DNA of 64,000 nt, taken from NCBI GenBank assembly GCA_947624745.1, contig CANQLR010000002.1:85562-149561 (forward strand), given 5' to 3'. The stretch comes from an uncultured Clostridia bacterium (GTDB lineage: Bacteria > Bacillota > Clostridia > Oscillospirales > Ruminococcaceae). The notes below the pieces were generated by a model. That model worked only from the letters and a program-made list of their open reading frames with translations. It did not search any database and was not told the origin of the DNA. Numbering within the stretch: position 1 is the first letter of the stretch; each line of letters begins with the position of its first letter. Below are positions 16,952-24,028 of the stretch, in pieces. The translations under genes and the position numbers were made by a program.

Positions 16952-17947
16952 TTATTCCATGCCGATGGGCCGGCTCATCAGGTCGTTTATGCCCTGCCTT
17001 ACAGGCTGACCCTCGAAGAGTATCTCGTTCAGCTCCTCGGTGATAGGCATTTCGACCCCGAGCTTTTTTGCGAGCTTTCTTGTCACCCTCGCGCAGCCGT
17101 AGCCCTCGACGGTTCCGGTGCGGCGGACGGCTTCCTCCGGCTCGACCCCCTGACCGATGAGCATTCCCGCGCGGTAATTGCGCGAGTGAAGGCTCGTGCA
17201 GGTCACGACAAGGTCGCCGAGCCCGGCAAGACCCGAGAATGTCTCCCGCTTTCCTCCGAGAGCGACCCCGAGGCGGGTTATCTCGCTTAAGCCCCTTGTT
17301 ATCAGCGCGGCCTTAGAGTTGTCCCCGAGGCCGAGGCCGTCGAGCACCCCGCAGCAGAGCGCGATGACGTTTTTGACCGCACCGCCTATCTCGCAGCCGA
17401 TGACGTCGCTGTTGACGTAGAGCCGCAGGACGTTGTCCGAAAAGGCCTTCTGGACAAATTCGGCGGCGGAAATATCGGATGAGGCGACCGCCACCGCCGT
17501 CGGGATATCCCGACCAAGCTCCTCGGCGTGTGAGGGGCCCGACATGACGACTATCCTGTTTTCGGGGTAAACCTCGCCGATGATCTCGCTCATACGCTTC
17601 AGGGTGACGTCCTCAAGCCCCTTGGCAGTGCTTAATAGAACCGAGGTCTTGTCCATATAAGGCTTTGCCTGCTCGCAGACGCTGCGAACATATGGCGAGG
17701 GTATTCCTATCATGACTATATCCGCGCCGGAAACGCAGGAGATGTCGGTAGTCAGCTTCACCGAGCGGGGTATCATCACCCCCGGGAGCTTCGCCTTAAG
17801 CTCGCCGGTGCGCTTTATGGCCTCGATCTCGTCCGAAAACGCGCTCCAGACCGTGACCTCGTGCCCGAGGCGGGAGGAGGTGCAGGCAAGCGCGAGCCCC
17901 CAGCCTCCCGAGCCTAAAATCGTTATTTTCAATGGTCTCTCGCTCAT
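16952..17947 (-). CDS. gpsA: Glycerol-3-phosphate dehydrogenase [NAD(P)+]
   Basis: Makes sn-glycerol 3-phosphate from dihydroxyacetone phosphate for phospholipid synthesis. The 331 residues begin with the Rossmann motif ITILGSGGWGLALA, contain STAKGLED and the catalytic-lysine segment GAVKNVIALCCG, and end with a helical C-terminal domain (GLAGLGDLVVTCTS). The ATG overlaps the plsY stop by four bases, so the two are coupled; PlsY uses the product of GpsA as acyl acceptor. Confidence 0.97.
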   Translation of the reverse strand: MSERPLKITILGSGGWGLALACTSSRLGHEVTVWSAFSDEIEAIKRTGELKAKLPGVMIPRSVKLTTDISCVSGADIVMIGIPSPYVRSVCEQAKPYMDKTSVLLSTAKGLEDVTLKRMSEIIGEVYPENRIVVMSGPSHAEELGRDIPTAVAVASSDISAAEFVQKAFSDNVLRLYVNSDVIGCEIGGAVKNVIALCCGVLDGLGLGDNSKAALITRGLSEITRLGVALGGKRETFSGLAGLGDLVVTCTSLHSRNYRAGMLIGQGVEPEEAVRRTGTVEGYGCARVTRKLAKKLGVEMPITEELNEILFEGQPVRQGINDLMSRPIGME

Positions 17948-18633
17948 TCGTCCTCACCTTTCTTATGCAGATAGAATTTTTTCTCCTCGCCCGAAAACAG
18001 GTGCCGTATATTCGGCAGGTGCCTGAAATAGCAGAGGAAGAACATGGGAAGTATTATAACGCCGTGGAGCCAGATGTTTTGATAATCTGCCGAGAAGCAG
18101 GCGTTCGCAAGATACTGCCAAGCCATCGTGAAGATCGGGTATCCCACGCAGGCGGCGAGCGAGCCTACCGATATGTAGCCTGTCGAGGCGACGAGTATCA
18201 CGAACATTACAAGCTCCATAAGAAACACCGCGGGGTCCGAAAGAAGCATACAGATCGCCGCAAGAAGTATCCCCTTTCCGCCCTTGAAGCCGTAAAACAC
18301 AGGGTAGCAGTGCCCTATGACCGCAAAGAGGGTCGATATAAGGCAGACAGAAAATCGGTCAAGCGTCAGCCCGCCGAGGCTCGGCAGGTTTATCAGCGAA
18401 TAAACGAGCCTTGTGCCGAAGATGACTGTAACGCCCTTAAGAAGGTCCATTACTATTGTGCAGACGGCGCTCGGTATCCCGAAGCAGCGGTAGACGTTTG
18501 TGAGTCCCGCGTTGAAGCTTCCGTATTTTCGGATATCGCGGTGCTTTATGAGATATGTAGCTATAATCGCGGAGTTAAGGCTTCCGACGATATAGCAAAG
18601 GGCGAATGTTGCGGTCAATATCAAATACTTCAT
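17944..18633 (-). CDS. plsY: Acyl-phosphate:glycerol-3-phosphate acyltransferase
   Basis: Integral membrane enzyme that acylates glycerol 3-phosphate using acyl-phosphate. The 229 residues carry several membrane helices and the PlsY signatures GSLNSAIIATYL, KYGSFNAGLTNVYRCFG and GFKGGKGILLA. The frame is open a further 34 codons upstream into the end of der, but the start at 18633 fits the family N-terminus and has GAGAGGG upstream. It overlaps gpsA by four bases and follows der by 25. Confidence 0.95.
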   Translation of the reverse strand: MKYLILTATFALCYIVGSLNSAIIATYLIKHRDIRKYGSFNAGLTNVYRCFGIPSAVCTIVMDLLKGVTVIFGTRLVYSLINLPSLGGLTLDRFSVCLISTLFAVIGHCYPVFYGFKGGKGILLAAICMLLSDPAVFLMELVMFVILVASTGYISVGSLAACVGYPIFTMAWQYLANACFSADYQNIWLHGVIILPMFFLCYFRHLPNIRHLFSGEEKKFYLHKKGEDE

Positions 18634-18658
18634 AGCTAAGACCCTCTCAGGTGCCGTG

Positions 18659-19990
18659 TTATTTTGTGTCGGTGCTGTCCCTCTCCCGGACGATGAACCG
18701 AACGGGAGTGCCCTCGAGACCGCCGAAAACCTCACGTATGCGGTTTTCGAGGTATCTCTTATAGGAGAAGTGGAACAGGTCGGCGGAGTTTACAAAGGTG
18801 ACAAAGGTCGGCGGCTTCGAGCTTGCCTGAGTCATGTAATATATCTTCAGCCTCTTGCCCTTGTCGGAGGGCGGCTGGACCCTCTCGGTGGCGTAGGAAA
18901 GTATCTCGTTGAGCCTGCCTGTGGATATCCTCACCGAGTTGTTTTCAAAGGCGAGCTTTATCAGCTCGAAAAGCTTCGGGAGCCTCTGCCCCGTCTTTGC
19001 CGAGATGAACACCGACGGCACATAGTCCATGAAGCCGAGCTCCTTTTTGAGCTTTTCGGTGAACTCCTTCATAGTGTCGCTGTCCTTTTCGACGGCGTCC
19101 CACTTGTTTACCGCGACTACGCAGGCCTTGCCCTGCTCGTGAGCGTATCCCGCGACCTTCGAGTCCTGCTCGGTGAAGCCCTGAGTGGCGTCGATGACAA
19201 TTACGGCGACGTCGGCGCGGTCCACCGCCATATAGGAGCGCAGAACGCTGTAGTGCTCGATGTTTTCATACACCTTCGACTTTCTTCTTATGCCGGCGGT
19301 ATCTATAAAGGTGAAGCGGCCGTGCTCGTTCTCGACGAGGGTATCGGTGCTGTCGCGGGTGGTGCCGGCGATGTCGGTGACTATCGCGCGCTCCTCGCCC
19401 GAAACGGCGTTTATGAGGGACGATTTTCCGACGTTCGGCTTTCCAATAACGGCAACCTTTATGGTGTCGTCGTCCTCCGCAGTTTCGTCAGCGGGGGGAA
19501 GCTCGCTCACAACTCGGTCCAAAAGATCTCCCGTGCCGTAGCCGTGGACCGAGCTGAGCTCGACCGGGTCGCCGAGGCCGAGGTTATAAAACTCGTAAAA
19601 ATCGGGGTCGGTAGCGCCGACACGGTCGCACTTATTTACGCATAAAACTATCGGCTTTCCGCACTTCTGGAGCATCTGCGCGACGTCGTAGTCGTTTGCG
19701 GTAACGCCGCAGCGAAGGTCGGTGACGAAGATTATCACGCTCGCCGAATCTATCGCCACCTGCGCCTGCCTGCGCATCTGCAAGAGTATGCGGTCGTCGG
19801 TCTTGGGTTCTATGCCGCCTGTGTCGACGAGCATGAACTCCCGCCCCGCCCATTCGCACTTCGAGTATATCCTGTCGCGGGTGACGCCCGGGGTATCGTC
19901 GACTATCGAGAGCCGCTGACCAATAAGGCGGTTGAAAAGCGTCGATTTCCCGACATTCGGCCGCCCGACTATCGCGATTATGGGTAACAT
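18659..19990 (-). CDS. der: Double GTPase Der (EngA)
   Basis: Ribosome-assembly GTPase acting on the 50S subunit. Two tandem G domains are complete: GRPNVGKSTLFN with DTPG and NKCD in the first (about residues 8-125), and GKPNVGKSSLINA with DTAG and NKWD in the second (about 178-300). A C-terminal KH-like domain follows (RIREVFGGLEGTPVRF). Length 443, as expected. AAGGAGG precedes the ATG. No promoter was found between the rpmF terminator and this gene, so expression may depend on read-through from yceD-rpmF. Confidence 0.97.
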   Translation of the reverse strand: MLPIIAIVGRPNVGKSTLFNRLIGQRLSIVDDTPGVTRDRIYSKCEWAGREFMLVDTGGIEPKTDDRILLQMRRQAQVAIDSASVIIFVTDLRCGVTANDYDVAQMLQKCGKPIVLCVNKCDRVGATDPDFYEFYNLGLGDPVELSSVHGYGTGDLLDRVVSELPPADETAEDDDTIKVAVIGKPNVGKSSLINAVSGEERAIVTDIAGTTRDSTDTLVENEHGRFTFIDTAGIRRKSKVYENIEHYSVLRSYMAVDRADVAVIVIDATQGFTEQDSKVAGYAHEQGKACVVAVNKWDAVEKDSDTMKEFTEKLKKELGFMDYVPSVFISAKTGQRLPKLFELIKLAFENNSVRISTGRLNEILSYATERVQPPSDKGKRLKIYYMTQASSKPPTFVTFVNSADLFHFSYKRYLENRIREVFGGLEGTPVRFIVRERDSTDTK

Positions 19991-20013
19991 GGTATCCTCC
20001 TTATAAGACGCTC

Positions 20014-20050
20014 AAAAAAACAGGGGAAGGATCCCGCTCCTTCCCTTGTT
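20014..20050 (-). terminator. Terminator/attenuator between rpmF and der
   Basis: In RNA sense AACAAGGGAAGGA and UCCUUCCCCUGUU pair over 13 positions (one A/C mismatch) with a six-base loop, followed by seven U residues. It lies 9 bases after the rpmF stop and 24 bases before the der start. Confidence 0.8.
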
Positions 20051-20058
20051 TAAGAAGT

Positions 20059-20241
20059 TCAAGCTTCTTTGTGAATAACCTCTTTGCCCTTATAGTATCC
20101 GCAGTTGGAGCACACTTTATGAGGAGAAGTAAGCGCGCCGCAGTTGGAGCATCTCGAAAGCGCGGGGGCTTCGAGCTTCCAGACGGCCGAACGTCTCTTG
20201 TCTCTTCTTGCTTTTGATACCTTTCTCTTCGGTACTGCCAT
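20059..20241 (-). CDS. rpmF: 50S ribosomal protein L32
   Basis: Small basic ribosomal protein of 60 residues, starting MAVPKRKVSKARRDKRRS. The zinc-ribbon form is shown by CSNCG and, after 13 residues, a second CSNCG, so this is the C+ (zinc-binding) version. It follows yceD by 18 bases, the widely conserved yceD-rpmF pair. Confidence 0.97.
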   Translation of the reverse strand: MAVPKRKVSKARRDKRRSAVWKLEAPALSRCSNCGALTSPHKVCSNCGYYKGKEVIHKEA

Positions 20242-20259
20242 TTCAGCACCTCCTGTCTA

Positions 20260-20718
20260 TTATTCTTCTTTATTGCATCCGCAGTCTCCGTCGTTTAAAT
20301 CCTTGCCGCAGACGGGGCACAGCCCCTTGCAATCCTCGCGGCAGAGGATCTTCGTCGGAAGAGCTATCAGCAGATCGGAAACGGCAAGCTCACTCATGTC
20401 AAGATCTCCGTCCTCGCATAAAACGTCGTCCTCTCCGGTTAAGGAGGCTTCGTCTCTCACTATGATGTGCGAAGCGGTTATCTTATAATCCTTTGTAAAC
20501 TCGCGCAGACATCTGTCGCAGACGTGGAGCACCTTCGCCTCAAGGGTATAGTCGAGTGTAACCATTCCCGCAAGGTTTTTAACGCTTCCGTCGAGCGATA
20601 ACGGCGCGGCAAATTCACAGCTTGTCCCGAGGTCTCCCAATTCCTCCAAGGAGACCGACGAGTGAATGTCCAAACGGTCTTCCGGCCTTTCAAACAGCCT
20701 TCTTAGCTGTAAAATCAC
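20260..20718 (-). CDS. YceD family protein (DUF177), rRNA accumulation
   Basis: A 152-residue DUF177/YceD protein. Family hallmarks are the VLHVCDRCLREF cysteine pair near the middle and a second cluster CREDCKGLCPVCGKDLNDGDC at the end, together likely a zinc site. In other bacteria YceD is linked to 23S rRNA accumulation and is encoded just upstream of rpmF, exactly as here. The start is a GTG with GAGGTGAGGA upstream; an excellent promoter lies 26 bases further up. Confidence 0.85.
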   Translation of the reverse strand: MILQLRRLFERPEDRLDIHSSVSLEELGDLGTSCEFAAPLSLDGSVKNLAGMVTLDYTLEAKVLHVCDRCLREFTKDYKITASHIIVRDEASLTGEDDVLCEDGDLDMSELAVSDLLIALPTKILCREDCKGLCPVCGKDLNDGDCGCNKEE

Positions 20719-20743
20719 GTCCTCACCTCAAATATCATCCTAT

Positions 20744-20772
20744 ATTATAGCGTTTCGCCGGGAATTTGTCAA
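20744..20772 (-). promoter_or_regulatory. Sigma-A promoter for yceD-rpmF
   Basis: TTGACA (20767-20772) and TATAAT (20744-20749) on the minus strand, 17-base spacer: consensus hexamers. Confidence 0.9.
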
Positions 20773-20788
20773 GAACTTTTTTAATTTT

Positions 20789-21196
20789 TTATTCTGCGGC
20801 ATATTTCAGTACGGTCTCGGGAAGATTTTCCGAATCCTCGGAGACGGTGAACACTACCTCTATCTCGGAGGTTATCTTTTCGACCGCGTCGAAGAACCTG
20901 CCGAGCGCTTCGTAATCCCTGCCGCCGATCTTGAGTATGCCGTCGACAAAGACCTCGGAAATGTCGTAGTTGCCGGCAATCATGCCGCTGATAAAGCCGT
21001 AGAGCTTGTCATAGCTGTCGATCGAATAGCTGTCGACGTCGACAAGACGGACGCTGTAGGGGATATCATAGGTGAGCTGCATAGCCTTTTCGATGCACAC
21101 AACGTTGCCCTTGGTGCTCTGTGCGGCGTCCTTGATGAGGTTGATGAGGACCTTGGTCTTGCCGGAACCTCTTTTTCCTGTGATCAGTTTAATCAT
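20789..21196 (-). CDS. Small P-loop NTPase of unknown function
   Basis: A 135-residue protein beginning MIKLITGKRGSGKTK, a Walker A loop at residues 7-14, followed by an alpha/beta pattern (VRLVDVDSYSIDSYD, EVFVDGILKIGG, IEVVFTVSED) in which the second acidic strand end may serve as Walker B. It is too short for any named family I know. It lies between pgi and yceD on the same strand with ACGGAG ahead of the ATG; a short G+C-rich hairpin but no U-run separates it from pgi, so it may be co-transcribed with pgi. Confidence 0.6.
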   Translation of the reverse strand: MIKLITGKRGSGKTKVLINLIKDAAQSTKGNVVCIEKAMQLTYDIPYSVRLVDVDSYSIDSYDKLYGFISGMIAGNYDISEVFVDGILKIGGRDYEALGRFFDAVEKITSEIEVVFTVSEDSENLPETVLKYAAE

Positions 21197-21276
21197 GCTT
21201 TACTCCGTTTCCGTCCCTTTCGGGACTTGTGTTTTTTTATCCTTAACGGCGCGCGGCCGTTGGAGCCGTTTTCGGC

Positions 21277-22611
21277 TTATTTGCCGAGCTTCGCCTCGAG
21301 CTCTGCCTTCTGTCCCTCATAGCCGGGCTTGCCCAAAAGCGCGAACATGTTCTTCTTGTAGCTCTCTACGCCGGGCTGGTTGAACGGGTTGACCCCGAGC
21401 ATATAGCCGGAAAGCGCGCAGGCCTTCTCGAAGAAATATACCATCTCGCCGAAGTTGAACTCGTCGAGCTTTTCGACCTCTATAATAAGGTTGGGTACTC
21501 CGCCCTCGGTGTGGGCGAGGACCGTGCCCTCCATGGCCTTGCGGTTGACGACCGACATATTCTGGTTGGTTAAGAAGTTGAGCCCGTCGAGGTTTTCGGG
21601 GTCGGACTCGAGATAGAAGTCCTTCTTCGGGGTCTTGATGTCGACCACCGTCTCGAACATTATGCGGGAGCCGTCCTGGACGAACTGTCCCAAGGAGTGA
21701 AGGTCGGTCGAGAAGGTCGCGCTCGAGGGGTAGATGCCCTTCTGATCCTTGCCTTCGGATTCGCCGTAGAGCTGCTTGAACCACTCTGCCATCATGTTGA
21801 AGCAGGGCTCGTAGCTGACGAGCATTTCAACGCTCTTGCCCTTGCGGTAGAGAATGTTTCTCATCGCGGCGTACTTCTCGCAGTCGTTCATATCGTCGTT
21901 CATATAGGCTTCCCTCGCGCTCGCGGCGCCCGCCATCATGGCGTCGATGTCGCAGCCGGCGGCAGCAATCGGCAGAAGTCCCACGGCGGTAAGGACGGAA
22001 TATCTTCCTCCGACGTCGTCGGGGACAACGAAGGTCTCGTACCCTTCGGCGTCCGAAAGCTCCTTAAGGGTGCCCTTGGCCTTGTCGGTGGTGGCAAAGA
22101 TCCTGGTCTTGGCGCCCTCCTTGCCGTATTTGTCTTCAAGGAGCTTCTTGAAGATCCTGAAAGCAAGAGCCGGCTCGGTGGTGGTGCCGGATTTCGAGAT
22201 GACGTTCACGCAGACGTCCTTACCCTCGCAGATCGAGAGAATCTCGTTTAAGTAGGTGGGGCTGATGGAGTTGCCGACGAAGTAGATGTCGGGAGTGTCC
22301 TTTTTAAGGGCGTTGTAGTTGTTGCTCTTAAGGGCCTCGATAGCGGCGCGCGCTCCGAGATACGATCCGCCGATACCAATCACGACCAGAACGTCGCAGG
22401 TCTTTTTGATCCTCTCGGCGGCGGCTTTAATGCGGGCGAATTCCTCCTTGTCGTAGTCGACGGGAAGGTCGACCCAGCCGAGGAAGTCGTTGCCGGGGCC
22501 GTTGCGCTTTTTAAGAGTTTCGTAGGCGCAGGAAAGCTGCGCGCGGCAGACTTCGAGCTCGTGAGGAGCAACAAATTTGTCGCAGTACTTTGTTATAAGC
22601 TTAATGCTCAT
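21277..22611 (-). CDS. pgi: Glucose-6-phosphate isomerase
   Basis: Interconverts glucose 6-phosphate and fructose 6-phosphate in glycolysis. The 444-residue length is that of the shorter Gram-positive form. Two SIS sugar-phosphate regions are visible: [14 protein letters not shown] near residue 76 and [17 protein letters not shown] near residue 137. The family signature region is around [18 protein letters not shown] and the C-terminal [19 protein letters not shown] clear promoter lies just upstream. Confidence 0.97.
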   Translation of the reverse strand: MSIKLITKYCDKFVAPHELEVCRAQLSCAYETLKKRNGPGNDFLGWVDLPVDYDKEEFARIKAAAERIKKTCDVLVVIGIGGSYLGARAAIEALKSNNYNALKKDTPDIYFVGNSISPTYLNEILSICEGKDVCVNVISKSGTTTEPALAFRIFKKLLEDKYGKEGAKTRIFATTDKAKGTLKELSDAEGYETFVVPDDVGGRYSVLTAVGLLPIAAAGCDIDAMMAGAASAREAYMNDDMNDCEKYAAMRNILYRKGKSVEMLVSYEPCFNMMAEWFKQLYGESEGKDQKGIYPSSATFSTDLHSLGQFVQDGSRIMFETVVDIKTPKKDFYLESDPENLDGLNFLTNQNMSVVNRKAMEGTVLAHTEGGVPNLIIEVEKLDEFNFGEMVYFFEKACALSGYMLGVNPFNQPGVESYKKNMFALLGKPGYEGQKAELEAKLGK

Positions 22612-22647
22612 CTGAAAATCCCTCTTTCGTGTTTTATGGTTATATCT

Positions 22648-22676
22648 ATTGTATCACGAAACAAATAATTTTGCAA
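22648..22676 (-). promoter_or_regulatory. Sigma-A promoter for pgi
   Basis: TTGCAA (22671-22676) and TACAAT (22648-22653) on the minus strand, 17-base spacer. Confidence 0.8.
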
Positions 22677-22716
22677 GGAATTTTTATGAAAAAATAGTGA
22701 CATTTCAAAAAAATTT

Positions 22717-23841
22717 TCAGATGTCCCCCAAAAAGGCGAAAATTCTTTTTAAAGCGATGAAAAAATTTATCCGCTTAACGCTTTGCTTCGCTGTGATCCT
22801 TAAGGAGCATATCTCCTCGCCGTCTATGCGGTAAATAAGCCTTCCGACCTCCTGCCCCGCCTCCACGGGGGCTTCTATATCATCAAAATATACCGTCTCG
22901 GAGGTCAGTTTATCCTGCTGCGACTTTCTTATGATGAAGCCGCTGCGGTCGGCGATCTCGGTGTCGGCAAAGGAAAGCTCCCCTCCCGAGATCTTCACCG
23001 GCTCGGAAAAAAGCTCCGAGGGGCCCGGCTTATATAAAGTATAGGCCGAAAAGCCCGCGTTCAGCTTTTCCTTTGCCTTGGTAAATCGGCCGAACTCGTC
23101 CTCCTCGCCGAAGAGAACACAGACCATTTTGAGGTCTCCCCTCTCGGCGGTCGCGATAACGCAGTATCCGAGGGCCTCGGTGTAATAAGCTTTCATGCCG
23201 GTTATGCCGCTGTAGGTCAGTATCAGGCGGTTCTGCGAGGCGACCTCGGTCCTTCCGCTGCGGACAGCGTCGACCCACGTCGTGAAGTAGGGGGTGAGAA
23301 TATTGTCGTAGGCAAGCAGCGCGGAGGCGAGTATAGCGCAGTCGGAGGCGGTGGTGACGCTCTCGGGGGAAAGGCCTGTGCAGTCGGCGTACTTGGTGCC
23401 GGACATGCCGAGATCGAGCGCCTTTTTGTTCATGAGAGCGACGAAGTCGGGCTCCGATCCTCCCACGGCTTCGGCAAGGGCGGTGCATGCATCGTTGGCG
23501 TTGCCGACGGTTATAGCTTTGATAAGGTCGGTGATGGGCACCTCCTCCCCCGCAGATAGCCATATCTGCGGCGAGGGCATGGAGTTGGCGTGGGCGGAGA
23601 CCTTGACTGTGCCGTCCATTGAAAGTCCTCCCGAGGATATTTTTTCCATGGCAAGGAGCAGGGTCATCAGCTTGGCGGAGTGGTGCGCGGGAACGACCGC
23701 GTTTCCGTTTTCGGCGTATAAAAGGGTTGAGGTCCTGCCCTCCATCAGAACATATGACTTCGCGGGCTCGGCGCGAACGGTAAGGCGGAGTGGGTATAAA
23801 AATATCGAAAGCGCAAGGGCGGCAAAAAGAATGCGTTTCAT
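22717..23841 (-). CDS. DacF/PBP5-like protein with all three catalytic motifs altered
   Basis: A 374-residue homologue of low-molecular-weight D,D-carboxypeptidases. It has a signal peptide (about residues 1-24), the peptidase S11 domain, and a C-terminal basic amphipathic segment (KRINFFIALKRIFAFLG) like the membrane anchor of this family. The catalytic motifs are not intact: SxxK reads H54-S-A-K57, SxN reads N114-A-N116, and KTG reads K217-A-Y219. The surrounding fold signatures (KLMTLLLAMEK, NANDACTALAE, ALGYCVIATA) are kept, so this looks like a non-catalytic family member rather than a decaying gene. The start at 23841 has AAGGAGA ahead; a TTG five codons upstream is less likely. Confidence 0.8.
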   Translation of the reverse strand: MKRILFAALALSIFLYPLRLTVRAEPAKSYVLMEGRTSTLLYAENGNAVVPAHHSAKLMTLLLAMEKISSGGLSMDGTVKVSAHANSMPSPQIWLSAGEEVPITDLIKAITVGNANDACTALAEAVGGSEPDFVALMNKKALDLGMSGTKYADCTGLSPESVTTASDCAILASALLAYDNILTPYFTTWVDAVRSGRTEVASQNRLILTYSGITGMKAYYTEALGYCVIATAERGDLKMVCVLFGEEDEFGRFTKAKEKLNAGFSAYTLYKPGPSELFSEPVKISGGELSFADTEIADRSGFIIRKSQQDKLTSETVYFDDIEAPVEAGQEVGRLIYRIDGEEICSLRITAKQSVKRINFFIALKRIFAFLGDI

Positions 23842-23947
23842 GTTTTCTCCTTTCAAAATTCGGGTTTTTACAGTCTATGAGGCGGCGGGGCGAAATTATC
23901 ACCAAACGGCGACGGGACTTCGGGGGGATTATCCATAATTTTAGCTA

Positions 23948-23976
23948 TTGCAAAACGGCGGGGTTTCTGCTATAAT
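23948..23976 (+). promoter_or_regulatory. Sigma-A promoter for lon-ysxC
   Basis: TTGCAA (23948-23953) and TATAAT (23971-23976), 17-base spacer, with an extended -10 TG two bases upstream. No CtsR or HrcA operator was recognised nearby. Confidence 0.88.
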
Positions 23977-24028
23977 ATAAAAACAAACCATGCGGCAATA
24001 ACGAAATTATTATAAAATGAGGTATATT

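Noticed and set aside
22717..23841. Frameshift or pseudogene explanation for the altered penicillin-binding motifs
   Set aside because: The frame is intact from signal peptide to C-terminal anchor and the changes are substitutions within well-kept flanking sequence.
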